37,401 nucleotides of DNA from Perkinsus marinus ATCC 50983 (lineage: Eukaryota > Perkinsozoa > Perkinsida > Perkinsidae), in NCBI RefSeq assembly GCF_000006405.1, contig NW_003201384.1, positions 67,404-104,804 on the forward strand, written 5' to 3'. A program made the position numbers and the translations under genes. The notes below the pieces were generated by a model, which saw nothing but the letters and a program-made list of their open reading frames with translations, was not told the DNA's origin and made no database searches. This document shows, piece by piece, positions 1 to 11,006 of the stretch (within the stretch, counting starts at the first letter, position 1; each line of letters opens with the position of its first letter).

Positions 1-309
1 GGTGAGAGGGCAACTCATACTCATCATACTGTTTGTGCTGATACTAAGGGATTTGTATACTAGTTGTAGTAGCAATTCTAGTGCATCTGTGTATGTGCTT
101 AATATAGTGATAAATATAATAATAGCAGTGCATCATAGTTAACTTTTTGTGACCATCACTGGTCCGCGTTCCCAAGATCTATTCTGTCGTCACTGTACGT
201 ATTGTCCTTGTGGGGTATTTCCTTTCTTTCGTGGGATCTACAACGATATCTATCGCCGCTGTAGGGTCCCCCGTATAGTCGCCATAGTCGCAGCAGGAGT
301 ATCTATCCA
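1..309. other. Region upstream of the first GT31 gene
   Basis: AT-rich leader sequence without a recognisable coding exon. It may hold the 5' UTR or promoter of the gene starting near 310, or the tail of a gene outside the window. I see no RNA gene or clear promoter motif. Confidence 0.5.
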
Positions 310-624
310 GTGGTGTCTTGGTTGTGTTGGAGTATGATGATGATGTTGATGTTGTTGGTAGTTTCTTTGTTACCTAGAATGGCAGTCGGTACAGTCTGCT
401 GCCGTACTCGGCTATTATTACTATTATTATTAATAACCAATCTTAGTATTGGTCCTGTTGCTGCTGCTGAGGTGAAGGGATCATTAGAGAAGAAGGCTAC
501 TCTTGAAGGACCATCGAATGATTGCTGGGATTTGGTAATAGTAATACCGAGTCATATTACAGAGTTCTCGAGGAGATGTGCAGTTAGAGATGGATGGGCA
601 CGTCAATTGAGGGGTCATGAACAG

Positions 625-672
<48 letters not shown>

Positions 673-3600
673 ATTGGATATTATTAATATTAGAATAACC
701 GTGGTGGTCTACGAAGTATTAAATTACTATTTACTGTTGGAGCACATTATCCTGATAATTATACTAGGGATACAGCGATGGCCGAAATGAAGCAATTCGG
801 TAATAATAATAAACAACAACAACAACAACCAGCATACCACTCCTCTGCCAAATCATCTCAGATGATATCATCACTCTCCCTGCCGACTTTGTTGACCATT
901 ACGATGCTCTCGGCACCAAAGTCCGACTGTCATTCAAGGAAGTAATTGATCGGGTGGGGAAGTAAGCTAAACTGGTCGGGGACATTCTACCGTGGTTTCG
1001 TATTGGATGTCTCTAGGTTTCGTCTTGTGCTGAAAGCTGATACGGACAGCTATGTTCATGTGGAGAAGTGAGAGAAGTGTGGTATGAAAAATAGTGGTAT
1101 TGGTCAACACAGGTTATTGAATTTTTTCGATAAGGAAAACATGTGGGAAGGTGGTCCGGTATATGCAGGATCCTTCCGGCATGCACCAGTGATGTGGGAG
1201 CCGGAGAATAAGGATCATAAATGGTAATGACAATGATGATTGTAGTTGGTGTAGTAATAATAGATAAGTTCAGGTTTGATGCTAAGTTTACTCAAATGAC
1301 CGGTCTTACTCAGTATCCATGGAATGCTCAGGGTAATAGTAATATGATGGTAATGATGATGATAGTAATCGTTATAGGAGGTGGTTATGTTATATCATAT
1401 CAACTTGCCAAGTACCTAGCCCATCCACCATTACAATTAAAGTCATGGACGCATGAAGATGTTGGTGTAGGAGCATGGCTTATGGCATTGGAGTAATACC
1501 AACAACATCAACATTATCATCAAAGGCCATCCAGCGTCTTGTCAGTTACCGTCGTATCGACATGCCAGTTGGGTTCTCAGCACCGGAGTGTGGCTGTGCG
1601 TTAGAGTGCGTTGATAGCATCAACGATTTGTAAGCCGGTCTTTACATGTGAATATTAATTCTTTATGAATTACAGAATTTTTACTTGGAATTTTGCGAAA
1701 ATGTGATGGAAATTTTTCGTAAATTTTCTGTGATTTTTCCAATCTTCAGAGGAGGTCGGGATTTGGTAATAGACCATTACGTACCGCCCTTCCTGCATAG
1801 AATACGTCAACGGCGAATGGAAATATTGGGAGATGATTGTTGGACACCATCTGATGCGGTACGGGCCTCATCCGTATCTTACATAGAGGAACCTAAGATA
1901 TTCTTTTTCAGAGTAGTGGTAGTGGCAAGGTTATTCCGGTGAATAGTAAATGCTATACACCAATGTGGCTAGGCGGGGAAGACCTCCAAAACGAGTAGGT
2001 TCATACCACACTTCCATCAAATCGTCTTTGGTATAGGTATGGTTTGACTCCCCTCCAATTGTCTCCCGATTTCGACATGCGACCAGCATTCAAGGATCAT
2101 CATTTTCGTCGTCGTCGTCTGGAAGATCACTCTGAAACACGCTCAGGAGTGTGCGGCATCCACTTCGATTGGCAACCATCTCCAACTGATGAAAGGTAGC
2201 GTGAACTGCTAGTGTTGGACATGGGGAAAATCTATTTTTCAAAATTTTATATAAATGTCTTTTCGATAGTTGTTTTGGTACTAGGCCTTCGTGACGAAGG
2301 GGCGGAGCTCGACTAGTCCGCATCTTTTGATTGAAATGTTGGGATATAATGATGATCGTTGTGGAGATGTGATGATCAAAATTGAATTTCAGTTGCGCTC
2401 GTTATGGTCATTTGATAGTCATACATCTCGAATCGCGCACTAAGCTCTACCCTGAAGTTAGTTCTAGGTTCTATCCCCGGGTTGGACATTTTTCCATCAA
2501 AAATTGCATTCGCACATATTTTTTGAAGCTGTGATATACCGCAACAACAGACACTTTCGCGTTGTGCGTGCGTGCAGAATAATTCTGGGTTAACCACGAA
2601 GCGTGGAAGGCTATCAGATAGATCAAACGACTCCTCTATATGCGGAGGTTTTGGGAAAAATCGGAAAACTCGATTATGCGAACAGAACTCGAAGAGATAA
2701 TATGCACGAAAAGTTTTAATGATGGAGAAATGCCCTACCCGGGGATCGAACCGGGCTGGGTCTATGTCAAATTCATTGATCGATTCAATAGACGTGGACT
2801 AAGTGAGCTCCGCCCCTTCGTCAAGGAGGCCTAGTGATTATTATTTATATTAGACACTTTTATGCGATGAAACTCCACCCTAGTGATATGAAAAACAGTA
2901 GTGAAAAATATTTTATTCACGTTTCACTTCGAAAACGCGTGAGCAGTGAAAAACGCGTAAAACACGTGAAACGCTGCAAGTGTTTTACGTGAACTGGGAT
3001 GATCTGTCCGATGTTATTCGCGAAGTGTTATCGAATATATCGCGTTTTACGCCACTTGGGTTGTTGTGAAACTCCAATAGAAAGTATATATGAATCCTTT
3101 TTCTCAGGTGTATGGTCTGTCGAGGAAGTGACGGGTATGACTATGACGAATTCGAATGCGGTGATCCGACGTCAGTTGTGAAGGCTGCCGCGGCCGCAGT
3201 TGAGAGCTTTAATGAAAGCGATCGAGTTGATGACAATTCTCTACTACCCTCGTTGTTTTACCCGCCAAAGCAGCATTGGATAGCAGTGGAGGATGACATT
3301 GAATGCTCGAGCAGAGCGGTCGTCATTCGAAGAGGAGAAGTCACATTAGCAGACTGCAAGTACCTGGCTTGGTCCGGTCATTACTCTATCCTCAAATGGG
3401 TTCAACAGGAAGCCTTAGATCGGCTGCCACTATCACAGAAAGGGATGTGTTACGTATATAATCAATATGAATGTCATGCACGACGACGACGACAGCAGCA
3501 GAAGGAGGAGGAAGGGGTGGGGGAGTTATACTTCCTACCGACGGTCATGGAGGCTTTCCCTCCATCTCCGGAAAGTTCAGGGAAAGATGGTATGAAAGCA

Positions 3601-3903
3601 TCACGAGTGGCGTTATCGTCAGTTGCCTTTGCGCGGTATGTTATCCGTATCATCATTTTTTCCCTCATTGTGTTGGCCATTGCAAAGATATTCTTTGCTG
3701 TGCGCAACCGCCGACATCAATATTATCATTGTTGTCCACATTCGGGTGTTGGTCGTAGTAGTAGTAGAAGTCGATCGGATTCATTTACTCGGCCGAATCG
3801 TCGAGTTCCACAGTCGAGTTCGAGGAGATTTGCTTTAGTACGAAAACTAATGTGCAAACTGTTCCGTGACTATCACCCCGTCACCACAGGTTTTGCTGTC
3901 TAA
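310..3903 (+). CDS. GT31 beta-1,3-galactosyltransferase-like membrane protein, tandem copy 1
   Basis: Twelve-exon model: 310-624, 694-799, 862-961, 1017-1067, 1113-1223, 1274-1332, 1378-1492, 1546-1629, 1750-1858, 1912-1994, 2037-2195, 3108-3903. All junctions are GT-AG and in phase, giving about 695 aa. The N-terminus is strongly hydrophobic (Met- and Leu-rich, ending near PVAAAE), like a signal peptide. The GT31 core shows WDLVIVIPSHITEFSRR, the DxD-type metal/donor motif in KADTDSYVHV, and the family's GGYVIS...HEDVGVG block. Downstream are a Cys-rich segment (CRGSDG, then further paired Cys), a membrane segment near RIIIFSLIVLAIAKIFF and an Arg/Ser-rich tail. Such enzymes transfer galactose or GlcNAc in beta-1,3 linkage in the Golgi; the acceptor here is unknown. 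The last intron (2196-3107) holds SINE-like and MITE-like repeats. The exact start Met within 310-345 and the 1858/1912 junction are the least certain points. Confidence 0.8.
625..672 (+). repeat. (GTA)16 microsatellite at the 5' splice site of intron 1, GT31 copy 1
   Basis: Sixteen perfect GTA units begin exactly at the inferred donor after the exon ending in ...GAACAG. The same intron in copy 3 carries about 64 units. If the intron were retained, the reading frame would run on as polyvaline before a stop. Confidence 0.9.
2283..2530 (+). repeat. SINE-like repeat with tRNA-like B box, plus orientation
   Basis: The element begins with CTAGGCCT then GACGAAGGGGCGGAGCTC. Near 2462-2480 it carries a tRNA T-arm-like stretch (GGTTCTATCCCCGGG) followed by a tail shared with the minus-strand copy at about 2690-2836. 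The order of an A-box-like head and B-box-like motif suggests a tRNA-derived SINE. It lies in the last intron of GT31 copy 1. The borders are approximate. Confidence 0.5.
2690..2836 (-). repeat. SINE-like repeat, inverted second copy
   Basis: Read on the minus strand it starts CTAGGCCTCC, has GACGAAGGGGCGGAGCTC, then a good B-box match (GGTTCGATCCC) at about 2738-2752 and a tail ending near GCATATTATC. It matches the element at 2283-2530 in the same order but in opposite orientation, so the two could form a long imperfect hairpin in the pre-mRNA. Confidence 0.5.
2868..3075 (-). mobile_element. MITE-like element (GGAGTTTCAC family), copy 1
   Basis: This is a minus-oriented member of a short inverted-repeat family seen about 13 times in the window. 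Diagnostic parts are CCTAGTGATATGAAAAAC on the left and GTTGTGAAACTCCAAT on the right. It is longer than other copies (about 208 bp versus 100-140 bp), with extra GTGAAA-rich sequence in the middle. It sits just upstream of the acceptor of the last exon of GT31 copy 1. Confidence 0.7.
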
Positions 3904-4091
3904 ATCGTCATCATCATCACGACCAACACCCTATATATTTCATAACTACCTTAAACCGCTTGTATACCTCCTTACGAGTGTTATAGCATTATCTTATTAC
4001 TACAACTACTGCTTTCCAGCTCGAAATAAACACTCTTGTGTTAGACTTCTTCTTGTTGTTGCTGTTGTTGTTGTTGTTGTTGTCGTTGTCG

Positions 4092-4164
<73 letters not shown>

Positions 4165-4276
4165 GGTCGTCATTATTCTTCTCTCACTATATATTATCTT
4201 TTTATTAGTGTCATCAATTGTTCATCCTACTCCAGCACTACGGTGCTTGGAATTCATTATTATCATTTACCTGATA
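3904..4276 (+). other. Spacer between GT31 copies 1 and 2 with (GTT)n tract
   Basis: No coding exon is recognised. An imperfect GTT/GTC triplet microsatellite occupies roughly 4048-4163. The spacer should hold the 3' end signals of copy 1 and the promoter or 5' UTR of copy 2. A long frame through it encodes polyvaline only because of the triplet repeat. Confidence 0.6.
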
Positions 4277-7200
4277 ATGAATAACAATACAATCACATGT
4301 CGTCATCGCCGATGTCATCTATTACTGCTTCCTATACTACTCCTCCTCCTCACCACCGACCTCTCCCGGACCTATTCCGTATCTGCTACTGAGGTCCTGC
4401 CGATACCTGCCTCGCCCAGTCGGTCATCTGTGTCACCAATAGTGTCACCAGCCAACGTTGGTCGACCAAGGCAAATCGACGATGAGGGCTCTCAGGTGAG
4501 ATTGATGATAATAAGGGGAAAATAAATGAGATATTTCCCAGCTCGTATTGCCCAACCTTGAGCCCACCTACCCACCTGATGAGCACTTCGATTGGGATTT
4601 GGTGATAGTAATACCAACACACATTACGGAGTTCTCGAGAAGATGTGCAGTGCGAGACAGTTGGGCTCGACAGCTGAGAGGACATCAACAGGTAAATCGT
4701 CGTTATAGTGGTTTGATGGGATTTTATCTGTTTAACGTAAAGTGATGTAAATTATAAGATGTTTACTTCTCCGCGATCGATAATACAAATATAGGTGATT
4801 TTTTCATATGACGGGTGCAATATTATGGCATTTTGTAGGGAAATAAATATGGTCGCAGAAGTGTGAAGTTGGTTTTCATCGTTGGTGCCCACGCCCCGGA
4901 CGACCGTACTCGAACAATGGCTGAGGCTGAAGAGAGACAGTTTGGTATGCTAGAATGGTAAACTAGTAAGATTCAGAGTTTTCTATTCAGGTGATATACA
5001 CGTCCTACCTTCTGAGTTCGTCGATGAGTACCGCTCCCTGGCAACAAAGACGAGGTTGTCAATGAGAGACGCGGTCCATAACATAGGAAAGTAAAAGGAA
5101 AAAAATTTAGTAAATTTTCGGGAATTTTTGTTATTCAGGTTCCGACTGCTTCTCAAAACGGATACAGACAGTTATGTCCATCTCGAAAGGTGAGTCGTAG
5201 AAGGGGGAGAATATGCACATGATTATTATACGGAAATTTTGGGGAAATTTTGGGGAAATTTTGAGGAAATTTTGAGGAAATTTTTGGGGACATTTTGAGG
5301 AAATTTTGGGAAAATTTTGTTCGGATATGTACATTTCCACCCGAATTCGTATATAAACTTGTATAATTAGCTTTGGAATCTCCTGAGCTCAGCAGCTGAG
5401 GAAAGCGAACATATATTTCTACTCCAACACTGTATAGGAAACTCTTCTGAGCTCAGCAGCTGAGGAAAGCGAACATATATTCATACTCCAACACTGTATA
5501 GGAAACTCTCCTGAGCTCAGCAGCTGAGGAAAGCGAACATATATTGATACTCCAACACTGTTGATATCAGGTTGCTAAACTTCATCGAGAAGGAGAAAAT
5601 GTGGGATGACCGACGAGTTTATGCTGGGGCCTTCCGGACAGATGTGGTGGAGTGGCGGGCTGAGGAAAAAGGTTCCAAATGGTAAAACTTGGAAACATTT
5701 AGAGGTGATTTCTGCATCACTACTTTAAGAGTATTGTTGAGTCCATTTTTCGAAAAAAAATGGAAAAACTTTTCCTATTGTATTTGCAAAACTGTTGAAA
5801 TTTGTACTATTGGAAGAGAACTCTGGGGCGTGTGTTTAGAATATCCGAGCATATCATCTCGGGAATATCATCCTACGTGATTTCCCATTAAGGGGGTTCT
5901 TAACACGGTTGTTGGCCTGTGCTCAGGTGGGATGGCGATTTCAAGAAAATGACAGGTCTCGAACACTACCCCTACAATGCCAAAGGTAATAGTAGTAGTA
6001 GCTACTACACGAGTAGTAATAGTAGTCGTCTGGTGTTCAGGTGCTGGGTATATAGTGTCCTATGACCTTGCTAAATATCTAGCCGATCCTCCCATTCCAC
6101 TACGACGTTGGACACATGAGGATGTTGGTGTTGGGTCATGGCTTATGGCTGTTGAGTAAGTAGTGGCTACTACTCCTACTACTACTACTACAGTTATTCT
6201 CTTCTTCACCATCAGTCATCGTCGTGTGTCGATGCCGGTATCATTCATGACGCCAGAGTGTGGCTGTGGAGCCACATGCGATGAGGATACGTTCTATCAG
6301 GATGAGGGTGATGATATCTTACGAAGAGAGTAGGCTATTGCTTGGGGTATTAGGTGGATTGAAAGTGATAGAAAAATAAAGTTTGGGGAGTTCGTCCAGG
6401 GGAAATGCCACATTATCAAAAATAGGCAGTATTGGAATAGTTAGCTGATATTGAATACCATAAATCTTTCATATCGCGCAGAGATGAGACCTGTCTATGG
6501 AAATGGTTAATAGTGGTAGTTGGGATTTAATTTTCTAGGGTTTCACTGTCACTTGGTGGTTGCCAAATTTTACTGCCTTTTATTATTACCTCGTACCACA
6601 CCAATCCCAACGTCTCTCTCTTCGCATGGTATATCCCCATACACAACTCGTCCCTTCAGGCCAGTAGTCATTGACCATTACGTTCCCGAGTATCTTCAGC
6701 GGTGGCGGCAGCGTCGATATGAACTCATTGGAGATGCTTGTTGGACTTCTGAAAATGATGGACTTCTTCCCCACGACGTTTTCGAGGTCGAAGATTCGCA
6801 TTACCCCGCCTTTACAACAGGGATGATGGGCTATACGTAGTGATGGTTCTATCGGTTAGTCCTCTGATATTCGTTCCTTGTCAGTTACCGTTTCCACCCG
6901 CTAGGGGCATATGGCCATCCGATTTTACCAGATCACACAGACACTCGTTCGGGCGTATGTCAGTTCGGTTTCCATTGGCAGTGGAGTGCGGATGACTCTG
7001 ATGATAACTCTAGTGAGCCTCCTAGTCCGTCACCGTCGGGGAGTGGGAGGCTGAGGGCTGGCAGTCGTCACCAAGGTGATGACGACTCCAGTAACAATCG
7101 AAAACATAGGTAGGCTCGGGTCACTGTAGAGAAGTCATCATCAACTCGAAGAAAATTTGTGGAAATTCTTATTGATTTTGGTACATTCCTATACGAATTC

Positions 7201-8164
7201 GTCAGTAAACTTACGAGGTGGATTTGGGTGTATGTGGATGAATATTGTCATTTTCAACTGCATGGCGATAGATTTCCATGAAAATTTCAGAATGATGAAT
7301 AATTTCATTCGAAATTTGCTGAGAATTTTAATATGAAATTGTCAGCAAATTTCGTACACATCTTCCTGGTTGAGTACATTTGTATGTAAAGTAAACTGTT
7401 TTGATGGTTTTAGATTTGTGGTGTGTCGGGGTGATGATGGTAACGACTATGATGAGTTCGAATGCGCGGCCTCGTCCATTCCAGCAGACAATCGTCCGGC
7501 GGGGGTAGAAGCTCCTCTACAGCTCCAAAAGGATTGGAGACCAGTGTCACCACGAGGGGTGGTGTCGAATCTCGCACTCTGCACGAAGGTCCTCGGCAGT
7601 CGCGATCTCATCACATTGCCTGAATGTGAAGAGCTTGGGCGATTTTACGCAGATGAGATGGAGACGGCCGAGGAGGAGGAGAAGGTTGAAGACTCTAGAA
7701 TGCTCTCGAGCTCTACGGAGGGCGATGGTGGTGGCACTGCTACTACAGTTGAGGGTGTACTAATTGGCTGGTCGTCACCTACTATGCAGGGTACTCTGGG
7801 TATGTGTACAGTTTACAACTCTTCACGAGATTGTGATAATCACAACGATGATGAGAGATATGTATCATCGGCCTCCTATGTGAATGATGTGGAATTGTAT
7901 CGCCTTTTGAGCGACCATTTGAAGCCAGTGAAATCGCCATGGATGATCTCTCGGAAAAAGAAGGATGAATCGGCCCGATCGTCCCCTTCTAGAGCGATTC
8001 GTAGTGGCGGGCATGAGCTCGATGTGACCTACAATTGGGGTATGCGTTCTCTCCTTAGTTTTCCTCTTATTGCTATTATGATAATATTTTCTCTCGGTGG
8101 TATATTTCTCTTTAAACGATGGCACAGAGGTCCATATAGAATTTCTCGAGAACGGCAAGAGTAA
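4277..8164 (+). CDS. GT31 beta-1,3-galactosyltransferase-like membrane protein, tandem copy 2
   Basis: Twelve-exon model: 4277-4495, 4542-4691, 4839-4944, 4991-5090, 5139-5189, 5571-5681, 5927-5985, 6041-6155, 6216-6329, 6660-6836, 6885-7109, 7414-8164; in phase throughout, about 725 aa. Six core exons have exactly the lengths of copy 1 (106, 100, 51, 111, 59 and 115 nt). An N-terminal Leu-rich signal-like segment (HLLLLPILLLLLTTD) precedes the core motifs WDLVIVIPTHITEFSRR, KTDTDSYVHL (DxD) and GAGYIVS...HEDVGVG. After VIDHYVPEYLQRW comes an acidic/Ser-rich insert, then the CRGDDG Cys domain with later Cys pairs, a membrane segment near LLSFPLIAIMIIFSLGGIFLF and a basic tail. Compared with copy 1 there is an extra intron near the start and one fewer near 6700. 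It probably acts in the secretory pathway; acceptor unknown. Confidence 0.8.
5229..5325 (+). repeat. Short tandem GAAATTTTGGGG-type repeat in intron 5 of GT31 copy 2
   Basis: About seven imperfect copies of a 12-13-bp unit (GAAATTTTGGGGA, with GAGGA variants) lie in tandem just downstream of the donor at 5190. It is low-complexity sequence with no coding role. Confidence 0.8.
5383..5560 (+). repeat. 64-bp tandem repeat, 2.8 copies, with palindromic core
   Basis: Three near-identical units start at 5383, 5447 and 5511. Each opens with the near-palindrome CTGAGCTCAGCAGCTGAGG, followed by AAAGCGAACATATATT and ACTCCAACACTG. The third unit is cut short by the intron's end. Only a base or two after ATATATT differs between units, which implies recent amplification. 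Diverged relatives of the core occur singly near 19470, 19610, 22495 and 23575. Confidence 0.9.
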
Positions 8165-8598
8165 ATCGCAACCGTCCAGGGTTGTGGGTATCTGCCCATC
8201 TTGGTTTCGCTTCCCGAAATTTGCCACCCCCGATTTAGTCTGTATACTATATTACATCACTCCACCCGTTGCGTATGGACATCTGTAAACTACTATTACT
8301 ACTACTATGCGAATGCCAATTTTACGGTCCTTTCGTGAAGTTGTTGCCGCCACAGTGATTGCTGATGATAGTTCTTCGCTTGAATGCGAGTTCCTTATCA
8401 TCATCATCATCGTTATTGTCATCATCGTATCATTGTACTAGTAGTAGTAGCCTAATTCCTAAGATACTATCATACCACTCAGCGGGGTATGCTGCTGTGT
8501 CTCTCACACGAGGGTGGTAGTGGTGGTGGTGAGAACTAAAACTACTATTTCGCCTTCCTCCTCCTCCTCTTCCATTTACCACCTCGAACTGTTCGACA
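8165..8598 (+). other. Spacer between GT31 copies 2 and 3
   Basis: I find no convincing exon. It contains short ATC and TAG/GTA triplet runs (for example 8398-8450) and pyrimidine-rich sequence near 8555-8580 shortly before the proposed start of copy 3. Confidence 0.5.
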
Positions 8599-8852
8599 AT
8601 GTTGGTCAGTAAAGAGGAAACCCTTTTGCCAGGAATGGCGTCAGCTGTTTTTAATGGATTTGCGTTGAGTACTGGGGTTGGTTTTGTGATGGTAGTAGTA
8701 GGGGTTTACCCGTGCTCATTATGCATGATGAAGATCAGGAGTTGATGAATGAGTGGGATTTGGTAATAGTAATACCGAGTCATATTACAGAGTTCTCGAG
8801 GAGATGTGCAGTTAGAGATGGATGGGCACGTCAATTGAGGGGTCATGAACAG

Positions 8853-8895
<43 letters not shown>

Positions 8896-8896
8896 C

Positions 8897-8994
<98 letters not shown>

Positions 8995-8995
8995 C

Positions 8996-9044
<49 letters not shown>

Positions 9045-11006
9045 ATTGTATATTATTAATATTAGAATAACCGTGGTGGTCTACGAAGTATTAAATTACT
9101 ATTTACTGTTGGAGCACATTATCCTGATAATTATACTAGGGATACAGCGATGGCCGAAATGAAGCAATTCGGTAATAATAACCATCAACAACAACCACCA
9201 GCATACCACTCCTCTGCCAAATCATCTCAGATGATATCATCACTCTCCCTGACGACTTCAAAGACTATTATCGTAACCTCGCGACGAAGACTCGCCTTTC
9301 CATCCACGAGGTCGTCCACCGTACTAAATCGTACTACTTGTACTCTTCCTAACCAACCATCATCTTTATGTTTATTGACAGTTTCAAGCTCCTGTTGAAA
9401 GTTGACACGGACTCGTATGTTCACGTGGACCGTTTGCTCGACTTCATGGATTCTCACAAGATGTGGGAAAAGAACATTTCTGTCTATGCAGGGGCGTTCG
9501 AAACTTCAAATGTGGTATGGAACCCTCGTGATAAGGATGATAAATGGTAAATATGTAAACTCTCTCGTTACGTGATGTTACTCGATAAGAAAGGTACGAC
9601 GGTGAATTCGCTGATCTCACTGGAATGGAGAAATACCCTTGGCACGCCAAAGGTAGTGGCCGTAGTAATACTGCTCGGTAAGTATCCTCATATTAGGTGC
9701 GGGCTATGTGCTGTCATATAAGTTGGCAAAATATCTATCCGATCCACCAGTACCCCTACGATCCTGGGTGCATGAGGATGTTGGTATTGGTGCATGGCTC
9801 ATGCCTGTCTCATGGGACCGTATTGACATGCCGGTCCGTTTTATGGAGCCCCAGTGTGACTGCGCTACTCTATGTACGGGTACGATGTTCCATCGCAACG
9901 AGGACGACCCGGAAGAGTAAGGAATGAGTGGGAGCGAAATGATTTGTTCTCTGTTTTAGGAAAGTTGTTATTGACCATTATATACCAGAATATCTTCATC
10001 GATGGCGACAGAGGCGATTTGAGCTCTTCGGTGATGAGTGTTGGATCCCACGGCCGACTGATGTGAGTCACCTGAAGGATTCCATTCTTAGACTTAGACA
10101 GTAGAGTGCGTCAGGTTGAATCAGCTCTAGTGGACATTGAGCCCTCAGCTGTGGAAACGGCTGATTACATACCACCTGTTGCGATGGGCTACTATGAGAC
10201 TAAGTAAATATCTGCAACCTTTGCATGTGGTCAGTATGAACCTAAGGTATCACTTTGAACCGCTGAGATCTAGAGCGAAACCACCACTGATACCCTCTCA
10301 CGCGGATACGCGTTCTGGAGTGTGTAAAATGGATTTCTCTTTTGAAGATATTCATGACGCTGGTTCCTTCAGTCTGCGGGCGATCAGAAGGTGAATTATA
10401 GTTTACTATAACATTCTAATTGTTATTATTTTCAGTCATCGAATCTGTCGAGGGAGTGATGGGAGTATTTATGATGATTTCGAGTGTGATCATCAATCCG
10501 GAGGGACGGAGCAGAGCAGTGTTGTGTCCGATCGGAAAGACCGATCGTCATCATCATCGTCATGCGACGCCGAAGCTCCTATTATAGTCGAGCGAACGCC
10601 GCTGAGTCTCCCCCAATGTCTTCAACTAGCATCGATTAACAACCAAGATAGTCGTGGCTGGGCGACTTGGGACGTACATTCACACGTGTGTAAAGTGTTA
10701 CCGCCAAATGCCTGTCATTTACGACCGTCACTGCAGAAGGATGCCTCTTTGCGAGTGTTCGAGCATGTCAGTTCTACAGCGTCGTCACTCCATCTTGAAC
10801 CTCGCCTTCATCAATATGGCCTCACTTCTAATTCGGTCATCGTCGGGTACCGGTATCATTTTATCTTGTTCTTTGTATTTATTATTCCTCTAGCCTTCTG
10901 GGTCCTCTTCAGAAACAAACGTTGTCTGCCTCTGGTGGGACGTCTGAGGCGTAACAGGAGACGTCGTCACAGCGGCGCTGGAAGCAGCACGTCTCCTGTT
11001 GAATAG
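8599..11006 (+). CDS. GT31 beta-1,3-galactosyltransferase-like membrane protein, tandem copy 3
   Basis: Eleven-exon model: 8599-8691, 8739-8852, 9066-9171, 9231-9330, 9382-9546, 9594-9652, 9697-9916, 9960-10062, 10115-10203, 10235-10390, 10436-11006; all in phase, about 591 aa. A second in-frame Met at 8635 could be the start. The first exon gives a weakly hydrophobic leader (FNGFALSTGVGFVM). Core motifs: WDLVIVIPSHITEFSRR, KVDTDSYVHVDRLLDF (DxD), GAGYVLS and HEDVGIG. The C-terminal part has CRGSDGSIYDDFEC, further Cys pairs, a membrane segment (HFILFFVFIIPLAFWVLF) and a basic tail. Two introns present in copies 1 and 2 are missing (inside 9382-9546 and 9697-9916). Exons 2-4 and the introns between them are almost identical to copy 1, which suggests gene conversion. 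The start and the 31-nt intron 10204-10234 are the weakest points. Confidence 0.78.
8853..9044 (+). repeat. (GTA)~64 microsatellite at a 5' splice site, GT31 copy 3
   Basis: This is a 192-bp GTA array with two GCA interruptions, starting exactly at the inferred donor of the intron 8853-9065. The homologous intron of copy 1 has 16 units in the same place, while copy 2 has none. In read-through frame it would encode polyvaline. Confidence 0.95.

Noticed and set aside
3866-4525. 219-codon frame with polyvaline
   Set aside because: It runs through the (GTT)n microsatellite; only its last part from 4277 to 4495 is a real exon of GT31 copy 2.
8712-9059. Frame with a very long polyvaline tail
   Set aside because: The polyvaline is the GTA repeat in the intron after the donor at 8853; the first codon of the frame is GTG, not ATG.
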